From the NCBI GenBank assembly GCA_905210905.1, contig CAJLYQ010000012.1, forward strand, positions 1 to 38,551: a stretch of DNA of 38,551 bases, given 5' to 3'. Position 1 is the first letter of the stretch; each line of letters opens with the position of its first letter. Made by a program: the position numbers and the translations under genes. Below the pieces are notes generated by a model that saw only the letters and a list, made by a program, of their open reading frames with translations, did not search any database and was not told the DNA's origin. Origin of the DNA: an uncultured Christensenella sp. (GTDB taxonomy: Bacteria > Bacillota > Clostridia > Christensenellales > DTU072). Of the stretch, positions 24,676 through 33,408 are shown one piece after another.

Positions 24676-25364
24676 CTCATACTCCAATTATGCCTGTAAA
24701 TTTTTCTTTCTTTCATACTTCCGGCAAACTTTTCGTAAACGATAATATGGTCTACGAGTTCGATGTTGAATTCGTCGAAAAGGCTTTTTATCGCAAACGT
24801 TACCGCCCTGTCTTCTTGGGACGGTTCTATCTGCCCGGACGGGTGCGTGTGCATTACTATCGCTCTTCTTGCGTGTGCGTTCAGCGCGGATTTCATAATC
24901 AGCCCCATCGGTATTTCGAGTGCGTTCAACGCTCCTTCCATCACCGTTTCCACGCCGATTATCTCGTCGTCGTTGTCAAGGTCGATTACGTAGCACGCTT
25001 CAACGCCCGGCGTCGCTATTTTACGCATATAGTTAAGCACTCCGGCTACGCCCTGAAGTTTACGCCGTCTGCCGCTCTGTATGCCGTAAAGTTCGCTTAT
25101 CCAGTCGAGCGCTCTCAGAAACACGACTGCGTTGTCGCTGATCCCTTTGACGTCTTTAAGCAACTCCGGCGGCGCGTTGCATACGCCGTAAAGATTGCCA
25201 AACCTGTTCAGAAGCGCGCACGCTATGCGTTTGGTGTCTTTTTGCGGAATACAATAAAACAGCAAAAATTCGAGAATCCTGTGTTCGGGCATTCCCATTC
25301 CGCCGTTTTTCAGTATCTCTCTTTTAACCCTTTCGCGATGACCCTTTCCGTAGTTGTTTTCCAC
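24672..25364 (-). CDS. radC: RadC family (JAB/MPN) protein
   Basis: Protein of 230 aa. N-terminal helix-hairpin-helix-like region (LLKDVKGISDNAVVFL), then a JAMM metal-binding motif HTHPSGQIEPSQED near the C-terminus, intact. It is named from an E. coli locus once linked to DNA repair; the true role is unclear. GTG at 25364 is the only reasonable start, with GAGGG upstream. Coupled to mrnC by a four-base overlap. Confidence 0.85.
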   Translation of the reverse strand: MENNYGKGHRERVKREILKNGGMGMPEHRILEFLLFYCIPQKDTKRIACALLNRFGNLYGVCNAPPELLKDVKGISDNAVVFLRALDWISELYGIQSGRRRKLQGVAGVLNYMRKIATPGVEACYVIDLDNDDEIIGVETVMEGALNALEIPMGLIMKSALNAHARRAIVMHTHPSGQIEPSQEDRAVTFAIKSLFDEFNIELVDHIIVYEKFAGSMKERKIYRHNWSMR

Positions 25365-25471
25365 CGGTTTCCCTCGCCGTTTTCCTCTTTATCTTCTCCG
25401 ATAATATCCTTTTTCGGAAACCTCTTTCCGTTTTGCGTAAGAATTTTATCGTTTCGTATAAAGTTTTTGCA

Positions 25472-27235
25472 CTAGTTTATTTTTATTTCGTAAGTAATTT
25501 TTTTTGCGTTAACCGCAAGTTCAATTCGTCCGCGTGTGATGAAAACCGTGTCGTTTTCCGTGAAAACGTCGGCGTCTTTGATAAACTCCGCGCGGTATTC
25601 ACTCCTCAGTCGCCCCAGATACGCGTAGTGAGCGACGAGTTCTTCGTCCGCTTTCCCCCACGGGTACGGACGGCGGTTAATCGGGTCTTCGAACCCCGTC
25701 ATTCCCGCTTCGTCGCCGTAATACACCATCGGTACGCCCGACAAAAAGTATTGCAGGCTCGACGCGAGTTTCATTCTCTTTTTCCCGAGTTCGTACTGCT
25801 CTTCGGTAAGAACGTACGCCCTCTTCTCTTCCTTGCTCATTTCGTCGCCGCACACTCCCGCGTAAACATTGATCGCGCGGACGGTATCGTGACTGCCTAT
25901 CAGAGTAAAACACGTATCCAGGCTGTCTTTCGGGTAGTTCTCCTTAATGGAAAGCACCGTTTCCACAAAATCATCCGCCGAACCGCCCGTAACGAACGCG
26001 TTTATAGCGTCCTTATAAACGTAGTTCATCACCCCGTCCAGGTCGTCACCGTAAAAATATTCTCTCTCTTCGCCGTAACTGTACTTCGTACTCGCGTCTT
26101 CCCAAACCTCACCCAAAACAAGCGCGTCCGGGTCGGTCTTTTTTATGCGTTCGCGTATTTTTTTAACGAAAAATTCGCTAAGTTCGTCCACGACGTCCAG
26201 TCGCCAGCCTTTAACTCCTTGTCTGAGCCGACGTTCGACGACGCCGCCTTCCCCGGCGATAAGTTCGTGATACCCGTGCGCTTCGCGTGAAATCGTAGGC
26301 ACGTTCGTACAGCCCCACCAGCATAAATAGTCGTCGGGATAATCGTAAAACGTGTACCAGTCGTAATACGGGCTTTCCTTGCTCTGATACGCTCCGAGTG
26401 AAGGGTAATGACCGAACTTGTTAAAATACACGCTGTCCGAACCCGTGTGGTTAAACACGCCGTCTAAAATTATTCCTATCCCGACTTCGTCGCACTTTTT
26501 TATAAGTCGTTCGAACCCTTCTTCGCCGCCGATAAACGGGTCTACTTTGCCGTAATCGCCCGTGTCGTAACGATGATTGCTGAAACTTTCAAATATAGGC
26601 GATAGGTACAACGCCGTCACGCCGAGAGATTTGAGATAATCGAGTTTGCTTATTATCCCGTCAAAATCTCCGCCGAAAAAGTCGTTGGCTCTGTACTTGC
26701 CGTCGGGATCGCATATCGTAACGTCGTCCGTCCAGTTCTTTTTTATGCCGTATCTCGGTTCGGGCGCGTTTCCGCTTGCGCAAAACCTGTCTACGAAAAT
26801 CTGATACACCACGCCGCCTTTGATAAAGTCCGCCGTGGCGTAATTCGACGCGTACACGCTCAGTTGCCATTCGGGCAGCCATTCGCCGATAACCGCTTCG
26901 CCGCCTTTGCCCTTTCCGCAGTATAAAATTTCTTCCCCGGAATAAATTTCAAAGCGATAACGATACGTCCCTTTTCTTTCTACGACGAAATCTGTCACGA
27001 ATAAATCGTAACCGTTTTCTTTGCCGACTCTGTTCAGTTCGTATTCGATGCAATGTGAATTCCTGCGTAAAAACAGTTTGACGCCGTTTGCGTTAAGCGT
27101 TTCTTCCACGGGAAAAAGGATTTCCACCTTCCGACGGGTGGAAACCGCGCCGAAAGGGGATTTGTATTTAACGTTCCGCGAATCGAAAAGAACCGTTTTT
27201 TTAGACGCGTTCGAGATTCCAGATACGTTTAGCAT
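25472..27235 (-). CDS. GH13 alpha-glucosidase/neopullulanase-type enzyme
   Basis: Protein of 587 aa. An N-terminal beta-sandwich of about 120 residues, as in CBM34-type amylases, precedes the (beta/alpha)8 barrel. Nucleophile Asp lies in GWRLDVVDE (about 343), acid/base Glu in LGEVWED (about 375) and the third Asp in GSHDTVRA (about 449). No signal peptide, so cytoplasmic. It probably opens or trims linear and branched maltodextrins made during glycogen breakdown; exact linkage preference is uncertain. Its start overlaps the end of glgP by 35 bases. Confidence 0.88.
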   Translation of the reverse strand: MLNVSGISNASKKTVLFDSRNVKYKSPFGAVSTRRKVEILFPVEETLNANGVKLFLRRNSHCIEYELNRVGKENGYDLFVTDFVVERKGTYRYRFEIYSGEEILYCGKGKGGEAVIGEWLPEWQLSVYASNYATADFIKGGVVYQIFVDRFCASGNAPEPRYGIKKNWTDDVTICDPDGKYRANDFFGGDFDGIISKLDYLKSLGVTALYLSPIFESFSNHRYDTGDYGKVDPFIGGEEGFERLIKKCDEVGIGIILDGVFNHTGSDSVYFNKFGHYPSLGAYQSKESPYYDWYTFYDYPDDYLCWWGCTNVPTISREAHGYHELIAGEGGVVERRLRQGVKGWRLDVVDELSEFFVKKIRERIKKTDPDALVLGEVWEDASTKYSYGEEREYFYGDDLDGVMNYVYKDAINAFVTGGSADDFVETVLSIKENYPKDSLDTCFTLIGSHDTVRAINVYAGVCGDEMSKEEKRAYVLTEEQYELGKKRMKLASSLQYFLSGVPMVYYGDEAGMTGFEDPINRRPYPWGKADEELVAHYAYLGRLRSEYRAEFIKDADVFTENDTVFITRGRIELAVNAKKITYEIKIN

Positions 27236-29618
27236 ATTCTTCCACTGCTCTGTCCGAGGCGAAAAAGCCCGCTTTCGCGATGTTGACGAGGCTCATTCTT
27301 CCCCAACGATATTTGTCGAGATAAGCGTTGTTCAGTCTGTCCTGCGCGTCGCAATAACTTGCGAAGTCCGCAAGGCACATATACGGATCGGCTTGTCCGC
27401 CGCGACCGACGGTGAGCGCGTCCGCAATCTCTCCGAAACTTACGTCGCCTATTCCCGCTCTCATTTGGTCGATAATCGCCTTGATGCGTTTGTCCGTGGC
27501 GTAATAGGTCGTCGGGTGATAACCTTCTTTATAAAGGCGCGCGACTTCGTCCGCAAGCAAACCGAAAATGAAAATGTTTTCGTCGCCTACTCTCTCGTGG
27601 ATTTCCACGTTCGCTCCGTCCATCGTTCCGATGGTTACCGCGCCGTTTATCATAAACTTCATATTGCCCGTTCCGCTCGCTTCTTTTCCCGCTATGGATA
27701 TTTGTTCGCTTACGTCGCTGGCAGGCATTATGATTTCCGCAAGGGATACGCGGTAGTTTTCAAGGAACACGACTTTGAGTTTGCCCTTAATCGTAGGATC
27801 GTTGTTTACCACGTCGCCGATCGTGCAGATAAGTCTGATTATCTGTTTCGCCATATAATAACTGCTCGCCGCTTTCGCTCCGAAAATAAACGTTCTCGGT
27901 ACGATGTCGAGATCGGGGTTGGCTTTAAGTCTGTTGTACAAATCGAGTATGTGCAACGCGTTGAGCAATTGACGTTTGTACTCGTGCAAACGTTTTACCT
28001 GTACGTCGAAGATACTGTCCGGGTCTACGGAAACGCCGTTCGCCGACTTGATGTACGCGGCAAGTTTAAGTTTGTTTTTCTTTTTGATTTCGAACAGTCT
28101 GTCGATCGCGTCGCGGTTGTTTTGGTACTTAAGAAGTTTTTCCAGTTCGTCCGCGTCTTTAAGCCAGCCGTCGCCTATGGTGTCTTTCAAAAACGCCGCA
28201 AGATCGGGGTTCGCTTCGCCTACCCATCTGCGATGCGTGATACCGTTGGTTACGTTGGTAAACTTCTCCGGCGCGATGTGATAGTAGTCGGCAAAAACCG
28301 ATTCCGTAAGAATGTTGCTGTGCAGTTGCGAAACGCCGTTTATCGTGTGCGACGCCGCAAGACAAAGGTTTGCCATACGGATTATTCCGTCGCTCATAAT
28401 GGCGTTTCGGGATATCTTATCCCACTGATTGGGATACGCATCCCACAGTTCGGCGCAAAAACGCTGATTGATTTCGCATACGATTTGGTATATTCTCGGA
28501 AGGAGAGTTCTGAACAAATCCTGCGGCCAGGTTTCGAGAGCCTCCTGCATTACCGTGTGGTTGGTGTAAGAAACCGTTTCCGTAATAATTTTCCACGCCG
28601 CGTCCCAACTATATCCGTACTCGTCGAGAAGTATTCTCATAAGTTCGGGTATGCAAAGCGTCGGGTGCGTGTCGTTGATGTGTATCGCGATTCTGTCGGG
28701 CAGATTGTCGAGATTCGGATTGTGCTGCAAGTGCTTTTTGAGTATGCTCTGTATGCTCGCGCTTACGAAGAAATACTGTTGTTTAAGCCTGAGCGATTTA
28801 CCTTCGTAGTGGTCGTCGGCAGGGTACAAAACTTTACTTATCGCTTCCGCCATAGCCTTCGCTTCGATTGCCTTGACGTACTGTCCGCGGCTGAAAAGCG
28901 CCATATCGAAACCGACGGGCGCGCGCGCCGACCAAAGACGAAGCACGTTTACCGCGTCACTGTCGTAGCCGGTTACGTTCATATCGTACGGAACGGCGAG
29001 AATAGTCGTCGCTCCGACGTGGTTTACTCTGAGTTTGCCCGTAGACCAGTCCTCTTCGACGTGTCCGCCGAACTTGACTTCGAACGTGTCTTCTTCTCTT
29101 GGATTAAGCCATACGTCGCCGCCTTTCAGCCATTCGTCGGGCATTTCCATCTGCCAACCGTCTACTATCCTCTGCTTGAAAATACCGTAGTCGTAGCGAA
29201 TACTGAATCCGCCGGCAGGATACCCCAGGCTCGTAAGACTATCCATATACGCGGCGGCGAGGCGCCCTAATCCGCCGTTGCCGAGCCCCGCGTCCGGTTC
29301 GATTGCCATAAGGTCTTCGATGTTAAATCCCATATCTTTAACTACGTCGGTCGCGGTTTTTAACATACCCGTGTTGAACAGGTGGTTGCGGAGCGACCTG
29401 CCGAGCAGGAATTCCATCGACATGTAATATACTTGTTTTTTACCTTGTGAGCGTACTTTGTTCTTGAATTCTACTCTCTTTTGTGTAATTAGGTCTTTTG
29501 TTACAAGACATAACGCCCTGTACATAATTTGTTCGCTCGCTTCGCTGTACTTAACGCCGAACATCTTCGCCAGTTTAAGTTCGATAAGCGAACGAAATTC
29601 TTTCTTTGTAAGTTCCAT
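27201..29618 (-). CDS. glgP: Glycogen/starch phosphorylase
   Basis: Protein of 805 aa. It releases glucose-1-phosphate from alpha-1,4-glucan ends, using PLP. The lysine that binds PLP is in GTGNMKF near residue 654; the N-terminal YYMSMEFLLGR and GLGNGGLGRLAA are characteristic. AAGGAG precedes the ATG. It follows glgA by 19 bases, so synthesis and breakdown genes share one transcript. Confidence 0.97.
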   Translation of the reverse strand: MELTKKEFRSLIELKLAKMFGVKYSEASEQIMYRALCLVTKDLITQKRVEFKNKVRSQGKKQVYYMSMEFLLGRSLRNHLFNTGMLKTATDVVKDMGFNIEDLMAIEPDAGLGNGGLGRLAAAYMDSLTSLGYPAGGFSIRYDYGIFKQRIVDGWQMEMPDEWLKGGDVWLNPREEDTFEVKFGGHVEEDWSTGKLRVNHVGATTILAVPYDMNVTGYDSDAVNVLRLWSARAPVGFDMALFSRGQYVKAIEAKAMAEAISKVLYPADDHYEGKSLRLKQQYFFVSASIQSILKKHLQHNPNLDNLPDRIAIHINDTHPTLCIPELMRILLDEYGYSWDAAWKIITETVSYTNHTVMQEALETWPQDLFRTLLPRIYQIVCEINQRFCAELWDAYPNQWDKISRNAIMSDGIIRMANLCLAASHTINGVSQLHSNILTESVFADYYHIAPEKFTNVTNGITHRRWVGEANPDLAAFLKDTIGDGWLKDADELEKLLKYQNNRDAIDRLFEIKKKNKLKLAAYIKSANGVSVDPDSIFDVQVKRLHEYKRQLLNALHILDLYNRLKANPDLDIVPRTFIFGAKAASSYYMAKQIIRLICTIGDVVNNDPTIKGKLKVVFLENYRVSLAEIIMPASDVSEQISIAGKEASGTGNMKFMINGAVTIGTMDGANVEIHERVGDENIFIFGLLADEVARLYKEGYHPTTYYATDKRIKAIIDQMRAGIGDVSFGEIADALTVGRGGQADPYMCLADFASYCDAQDRLNNAYLDKYRWGRMSLVNIAKAGFFASDRAVEEYAKRIWNLERV

Positions 29619-29637
29619 TAACCGTTTTTGCTCCTTC

Positions 29638-31065
29638 TTATTGAATTAATCCTTTGTAAAGTTCTATATATTGTTTTGCGGACGCTTTCCAACTGTAATC
29701 GCCGCTCATTGCGTTCTTCATGCACGCTCTCCATTCTTCCTTGTTATAATACGTTCCTACCGCTCTCCTGATAGCGTCAAGCATATCGTACGCGTTATAC
29801 GTCTTAAACGTGAATCCTCTGCCGGTTTTTTCTACGGGGTTAAACGGTATAACCGTGTCTTTAAGTCCGCCCGTTTCTCTTACTATCGGTATGCTGCCGT
29901 AACGCATAGCGATAAGTTGGCTAAGTCCGCACGGCTCGAATTTGCTCGGCATAAGGAACATATCGCTGCCTGCGTAAATCTTGCTCGCTATGTCCGACGA
30001 GAAGTTTATAATAACCGCAAGTTTGTTGCCGTAACGACGCGCGAGTTCTTTAAGCGCGGTTTCGTACTTCCAGTCGCCGGTTCCGATAACGACCATCTGT
30101 ATATCCATCGACAGTATCTCTTCGATAACTTCCATAACAAGGTCCATTCCTTTTTGGTTCGTCAACCGAGTAACCATTCCGATAAGCGGTTTGTCCGCGT
30201 TTTCGGGAAGATTTACCATTTGTTGCAGCCCGCACTTGTTTTCTTTTTTTGCTTTTTCGGCGGTCGCCGTCGTGTAGTTTGCAAACAACGCCTTGTCTTT
30301 CGCCGGGTTAAACAAATCGGTGTTGATACCGTTTACTATTCCGCAAAGTTTGTACGCGCGTTTGTTAAGGATATGTTCCAGCCCGTACGCGTAGTATGGA
30401 TTGAGAATTTCCTGAGCGTAGGTGTTGCTTACGGTAGTAACCTTGTCCGCACACTCGATACCGCCTTTGAGCATATTCGCGCAGTTGTTGTACTCCACTC
30501 TGCTCGCAAACTCGTCGGGAATACCGAACACGTCGCGTATGCAGCACTTGTCCATATTGCCCTGAAATTCGATGTTGTGGATAGTCATAACGGTGCGTAT
30601 CGAGCCGTAGCCTTGTTCTCCGCGATAAAACGCGTCGAGATAAACGGGGATAAGCGCGGTTTGCCAGTCGTTGCAGTGTATTATTTCGGGCATAAAGCCG
30701 ATAAGGGGAAGCACGTCGAGAACGGCTTTGGAGAAGAAAGAAAATCTTTCGCCGTCGTCATAGTGTCCGTAAACGGTACTTCTCTTAAAATAATACTCGT
30801 TGTCGATAAAATAATAAGTAACTCCGTCGTAAACGCATTCGAAAACGCCTGCGTACTGTTGCCGCCACCCCAAAGCAACGGTTTTCGACCCGATATATCT
30901 CATCGTTTGGCGAAAATCGTCGTTTATGTTTTCATACAAAGGCATAATTACGCGAACGTCCTGTTTCGCTTTGTTGAGCGCAAGGGGAAGCGCCGCTCCC
31001 ACGTCGCCCAAACCGCCCGTTCTCAGAAACGGGCCCGCTTCGCTCGTTGCAAATAAAACTTTCAT
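29638..31065 (-). CDS. glgA: Glycogen synthase (ADP-glucose, GT5)
   Basis: Protein of 475 aa. It adds glucose from ADP-glucose to the glycogen chain. Two Rossmann domains; HCNDWQTALIP and the catalytic-region KFEPCGLSQL are intact. The N-terminal signature reads RTGGLGDV, with Arg15 where E. coli GlgA has Lys15 (KTGGL), a residue implicated in ADP-glucose binding. The change is conservative. It sits between glgD and glgP. Confidence 0.96.
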   Translation of the reverse strand: MKVLFATSEAGPFLRTGGLGDVGAALPLALNKAKQDVRVIMPLYENINDDFRQTMRYIGSKTVALGWRQQYAGVFECVYDGVTYYFIDNEYYFKRSTVYGHYDDGERFSFFSKAVLDVLPLIGFMPEIIHCNDWQTALIPVYLDAFYRGEQGYGSIRTVMTIHNIEFQGNMDKCCIRDVFGIPDEFASRVEYNNCANMLKGGIECADKVTTVSNTYAQEILNPYYAYGLEHILNKRAYKLCGIVNGINTDLFNPAKDKALFANYTTATAEKAKKENKCGLQQMVNLPENADKPLIGMVTRLTNQKGMDLVMEVIEEILSMDIQMVVIGTGDWKYETALKELARRYGNKLAVIINFSSDIASKIYAGSDMFLMPSKFEPCGLSQLIAMRYGSIPIVRETGGLKDTVIPFNPVEKTGRGFTFKTYNAYDMLDAIRRAVGTYYNKEEWRACMKNAMSGDYSWKASAKQYIELYKGLIQ

Positions 31066-31076
31066 TTTTACCTCCT

Positions 31077-32186
31077 TTATACGGTTTTTCCTTTTACGAT
31101 AACTATCGGATACGTAACGAATCCGCTTATTTCTCTTCCTTCGGATATAGTAACGTCTTTGTCCGTTATGGCGTATTTAAGGGAAGAATCCTTACCGATG
31201 ACGCCGTTTTCCATAACGATGGAATTCTTGACGATCGCGCCGTCTTCTACTCTTACGTTACGGAAAAGTATGCTGTTTTCCACCGTTCCGTTGATTACGC
31301 AACCGTCCGCGAGCAAAGAATTGCTTACTTTCGCGCTTTCTCCGTAAGACGTCGGCACGCTGTCTTTTACTTTGGTATAAATTACGTTTCCGCCGAAAAG
31401 TTCGTCCCTTACGTTCCCTTTAAGCAGGTTCATGCTCTCGCCGTAATACGTCTTTACGTCGTCCACTATCGCCGCGTAAGAATCGAGTTTGTACGCGTAA
31501 ACGCTTCTCTCTTCCACGAGTTTGAACAGTATGTCTTTTTCGAAATCGACCTGTCCTCTCGCGTACGCTTTCTTTACGAGATCGAGCAGCAGGCTCTTTT
31601 CGATGATATAACTGTTGAGCGATATGACTTTTTCTTCGCTGTCGCTTATTTCCGTTTCGTATACGTCGTTTACGAATCCGTTTTCCGCGCGCTCGATTAC
31701 TATTCTTCTCGAAGTGGTGGTAAACCCGTCGTGGCAAAGCACCGTGAGTTTCGCGCCGCTTTTAACGTGCTTTTCAAACACGTCTTCGTAGTCGATGTTT
31801 GCCGCGACGTTGCAGTTCGCGATAACGACGTAGTCTTCCTTGCCTTTGAGAAGGAAACTTATTATGCTGTAAAGCGCTTCTATTTTGCCTTTGTACGCTT
31901 CCGCAGAGTTGTTGTACGCAAACGGGGGGAACACGCTTATGCCGGCGTTCTTTCTGTTAAGGTCCCAGTCTCTTCCCTGACGGATATGGTCCATAAGGGA
32001 TTGATATTTACTGCTCGTGATTATTCCTATTTGGGTGATACCGCTGTTGACCAGATTGCTCAAAGTAAAGTCGATAAGACGGTATCTTCCGCCGAACGGC
32101 AATGACGCGGTGGTTCTGTGCAAGGTAAGTTCGTTGAGTTTGCTCTCGTTGCCCGAAGCAAACAGTACGCTCATCATATTGTTCAT
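31077..32186 (-). CDS. glgD: Glucose-1-phosphate adenylyltransferase regulatory subunit GlgD
   Basis: Protein of 369 aa. It keeps the fold and the C-terminal left-handed beta-helix of GlgC but lacks GGQGTRL; that position reads ASGNESKL. GDHIYKMD is replaced by NCNVAANID. This marks the non-catalytic GlgD partner of Firmicutes, which forms a mixed tetramer with GlgC and raises its activity. The start overlaps the glgC stop (TAATG). Confidence 0.95.
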   Translation of the reverse strand: MNNMMSVLFASGNESKLNELTLHRTTASLPFGGRYRLIDFTLSNLVNSGITQIGIITSSKYQSLMDHIRQGRDWDLNRKNAGISVFPPFAYNNSAEAYKGKIEALYSIISFLLKGKEDYVVIANCNVAANIDYEDVFEKHVKSGAKLTVLCHDGFTTTSRRIVIERAENGFVNDVYETEISDSEEKVISLNSYIIEKSLLLDLVKKAYARGQVDFEKDILFKLVEERSVYAYKLDSYAAIVDDVKTYYGESMNLLKGNVRDELFGGNVIYTKVKDSVPTSYGESAKVSNSLLADGCVINGTVENSILFRNVRVEDGAIVKNSIVMENGVIGKDSSLKYAITDKDVTISEGREISGFVTYPIVIVKGKTV

Positions 32187-33388
32187 TATTTGTTACCTCC
32201 CTTCATTTCTCCTTCTTTGACGACGCTGTTGCGGGGAAGATCGGTTTCGGGCGCGACGACGGCGATTTTCCATTCTCCGCCTTCCGGTCCGTCCTGCGGC
32301 GCGCCGATAACGCTGTTGTTGCCCACTTTCGTGCGCCAGCCGACTATGGAGTGGCATACTCTCGCGTTTTCTCCTATTTCCGCGTAAGGCATTATTATGG
32401 AATCTTTGATTTCCGCGCCTTTTGCGATTTTCGCGCCGTAATAAATCACCGAATTCGTTACTTTTCCGTCGATAACGCAGCCTTCGCTTACCATCGAGTT
32501 GCTCAGCGTCGCTTCGTCGCCTATGTACTGCGGCGGTTGCGCCGTGTTGCGCGCGTAAATCTTCCAATGGCGGTCGTTTATGATAAGTCCGCTGTTTTTG
32601 TCAAGAAGGTCCATATTCGCTTCCCAAAGAGAACTTATCGTTCCTACGTCTTTCCAGTAACCGTCGAAACGGTACGCGAACAGTCTTTGCTTGTCTTCGA
32701 GCATCATAGGTATGATGTTTTTACCGAAGTCGTTACTGCTGTTCTTGTTCTCTTCGTCGCGGATAAGGTAGTCGCGAAGTTTCGCCCAGGTGAAAATGTA
32801 GATACCCATACTCGCCTTCGTGCTCTTCGGGTGTTTCGGTTTTTCTTCGAACTCGTACACACTTCCGTCGGGGTTGGTGTTCATAATGCCGAAACGGCTC
32901 GCTTCTTCGATGCTGACGTCGAGAACGGCTATCGTGCAGTCCGCTTCGTGTTCTTTATGGAAATCGAGCATTTCCGAGTAGTCCATCTTGTAGATATGGT
33001 CGCCCGAAAGGATAAGAACGTAATCGGGGTCGTATCTGTCGATGAAGTTAATGTTTTGGTAAATCGCGTTCGCCGTGCCTTTATACCATTCGCCGGACTT
33101 GCCGCGTTGGTAAGGAGGAAGTACGAACGCACCGCCGTTTAACCTGTCAAGGTCCCACGGCTGACCGTTGCCGATATACTGGTTGAGTTCAAACGGCTGA
33201 TATTGCGTAAGTACGCCTATCGTGTCTATTCCCGAATTGATGGTGTTCGAGATAGGAAAGTCGATTATACGATACTTTCCGCCGAACGGAACGGCAGGTT
33301 TTGCCACGTTTTGGGTAAGAACGCCTAATCTCGTTCCTTGTCCGCCCGCAAGCAACATCGCCACGCATTCTTTTTTGGTGCTTTGCAT
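32186..33388 (-). CDS. glgC: Glucose-1-phosphate adenylyltransferase GlgC
   Basis: Protein of 400 aa. It makes ADP-glucose from ATP and glucose-1-phosphate, the committed step of glycogen synthesis. The nucleotide-binding LAGGQGTRL (13-21), GDHIYKMDY and the C-terminal beta-helix are present. It lies 20 bases after glgB. Confidence 0.97.
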   Translation of the reverse strand: MQSTKKECVAMLLAGGQGTRLGVLTQNVAKPAVPFGGKYRIIDFPISNTINSGIDTIGVLTQYQPFELNQYIGNGQPWDLDRLNGGAFVLPPYQRGKSGEWYKGTANAIYQNINFIDRYDPDYVLILSGDHIYKMDYSEMLDFHKEHEADCTIAVLDVSIEEASRFGIMNTNPDGSVYEFEEKPKHPKSTKASMGIYIFTWAKLRDYLIRDEENKNSSNDFGKNIIPMMLEDKQRLFAYRFDGYWKDVGTISSLWEANMDLLDKNSGLIINDRHWKIYARNTAQPPQYIGDEATLSNSMVSEGCVIDGKVTNSVIYYGAKIAKGAEIKDSIIMPYAEIGENARVCHSIVGWRTKVGNNSVIGAPQDGPEGGEWKIAVVAPETDLPRNSVVKEGEMKGGNK

Positions 33389-33408
33389 AACAATCTCCTT
33401 TAAGGTTT

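Noticed and set aside
25400..25450. Terminator after the GH13 gene
   Set aside because: A CGGAAA/TTTCCG hairpin exists, but the T run follows it on the plus strand, so it would not end the minus-strand glycogen transcript; left unassigned.
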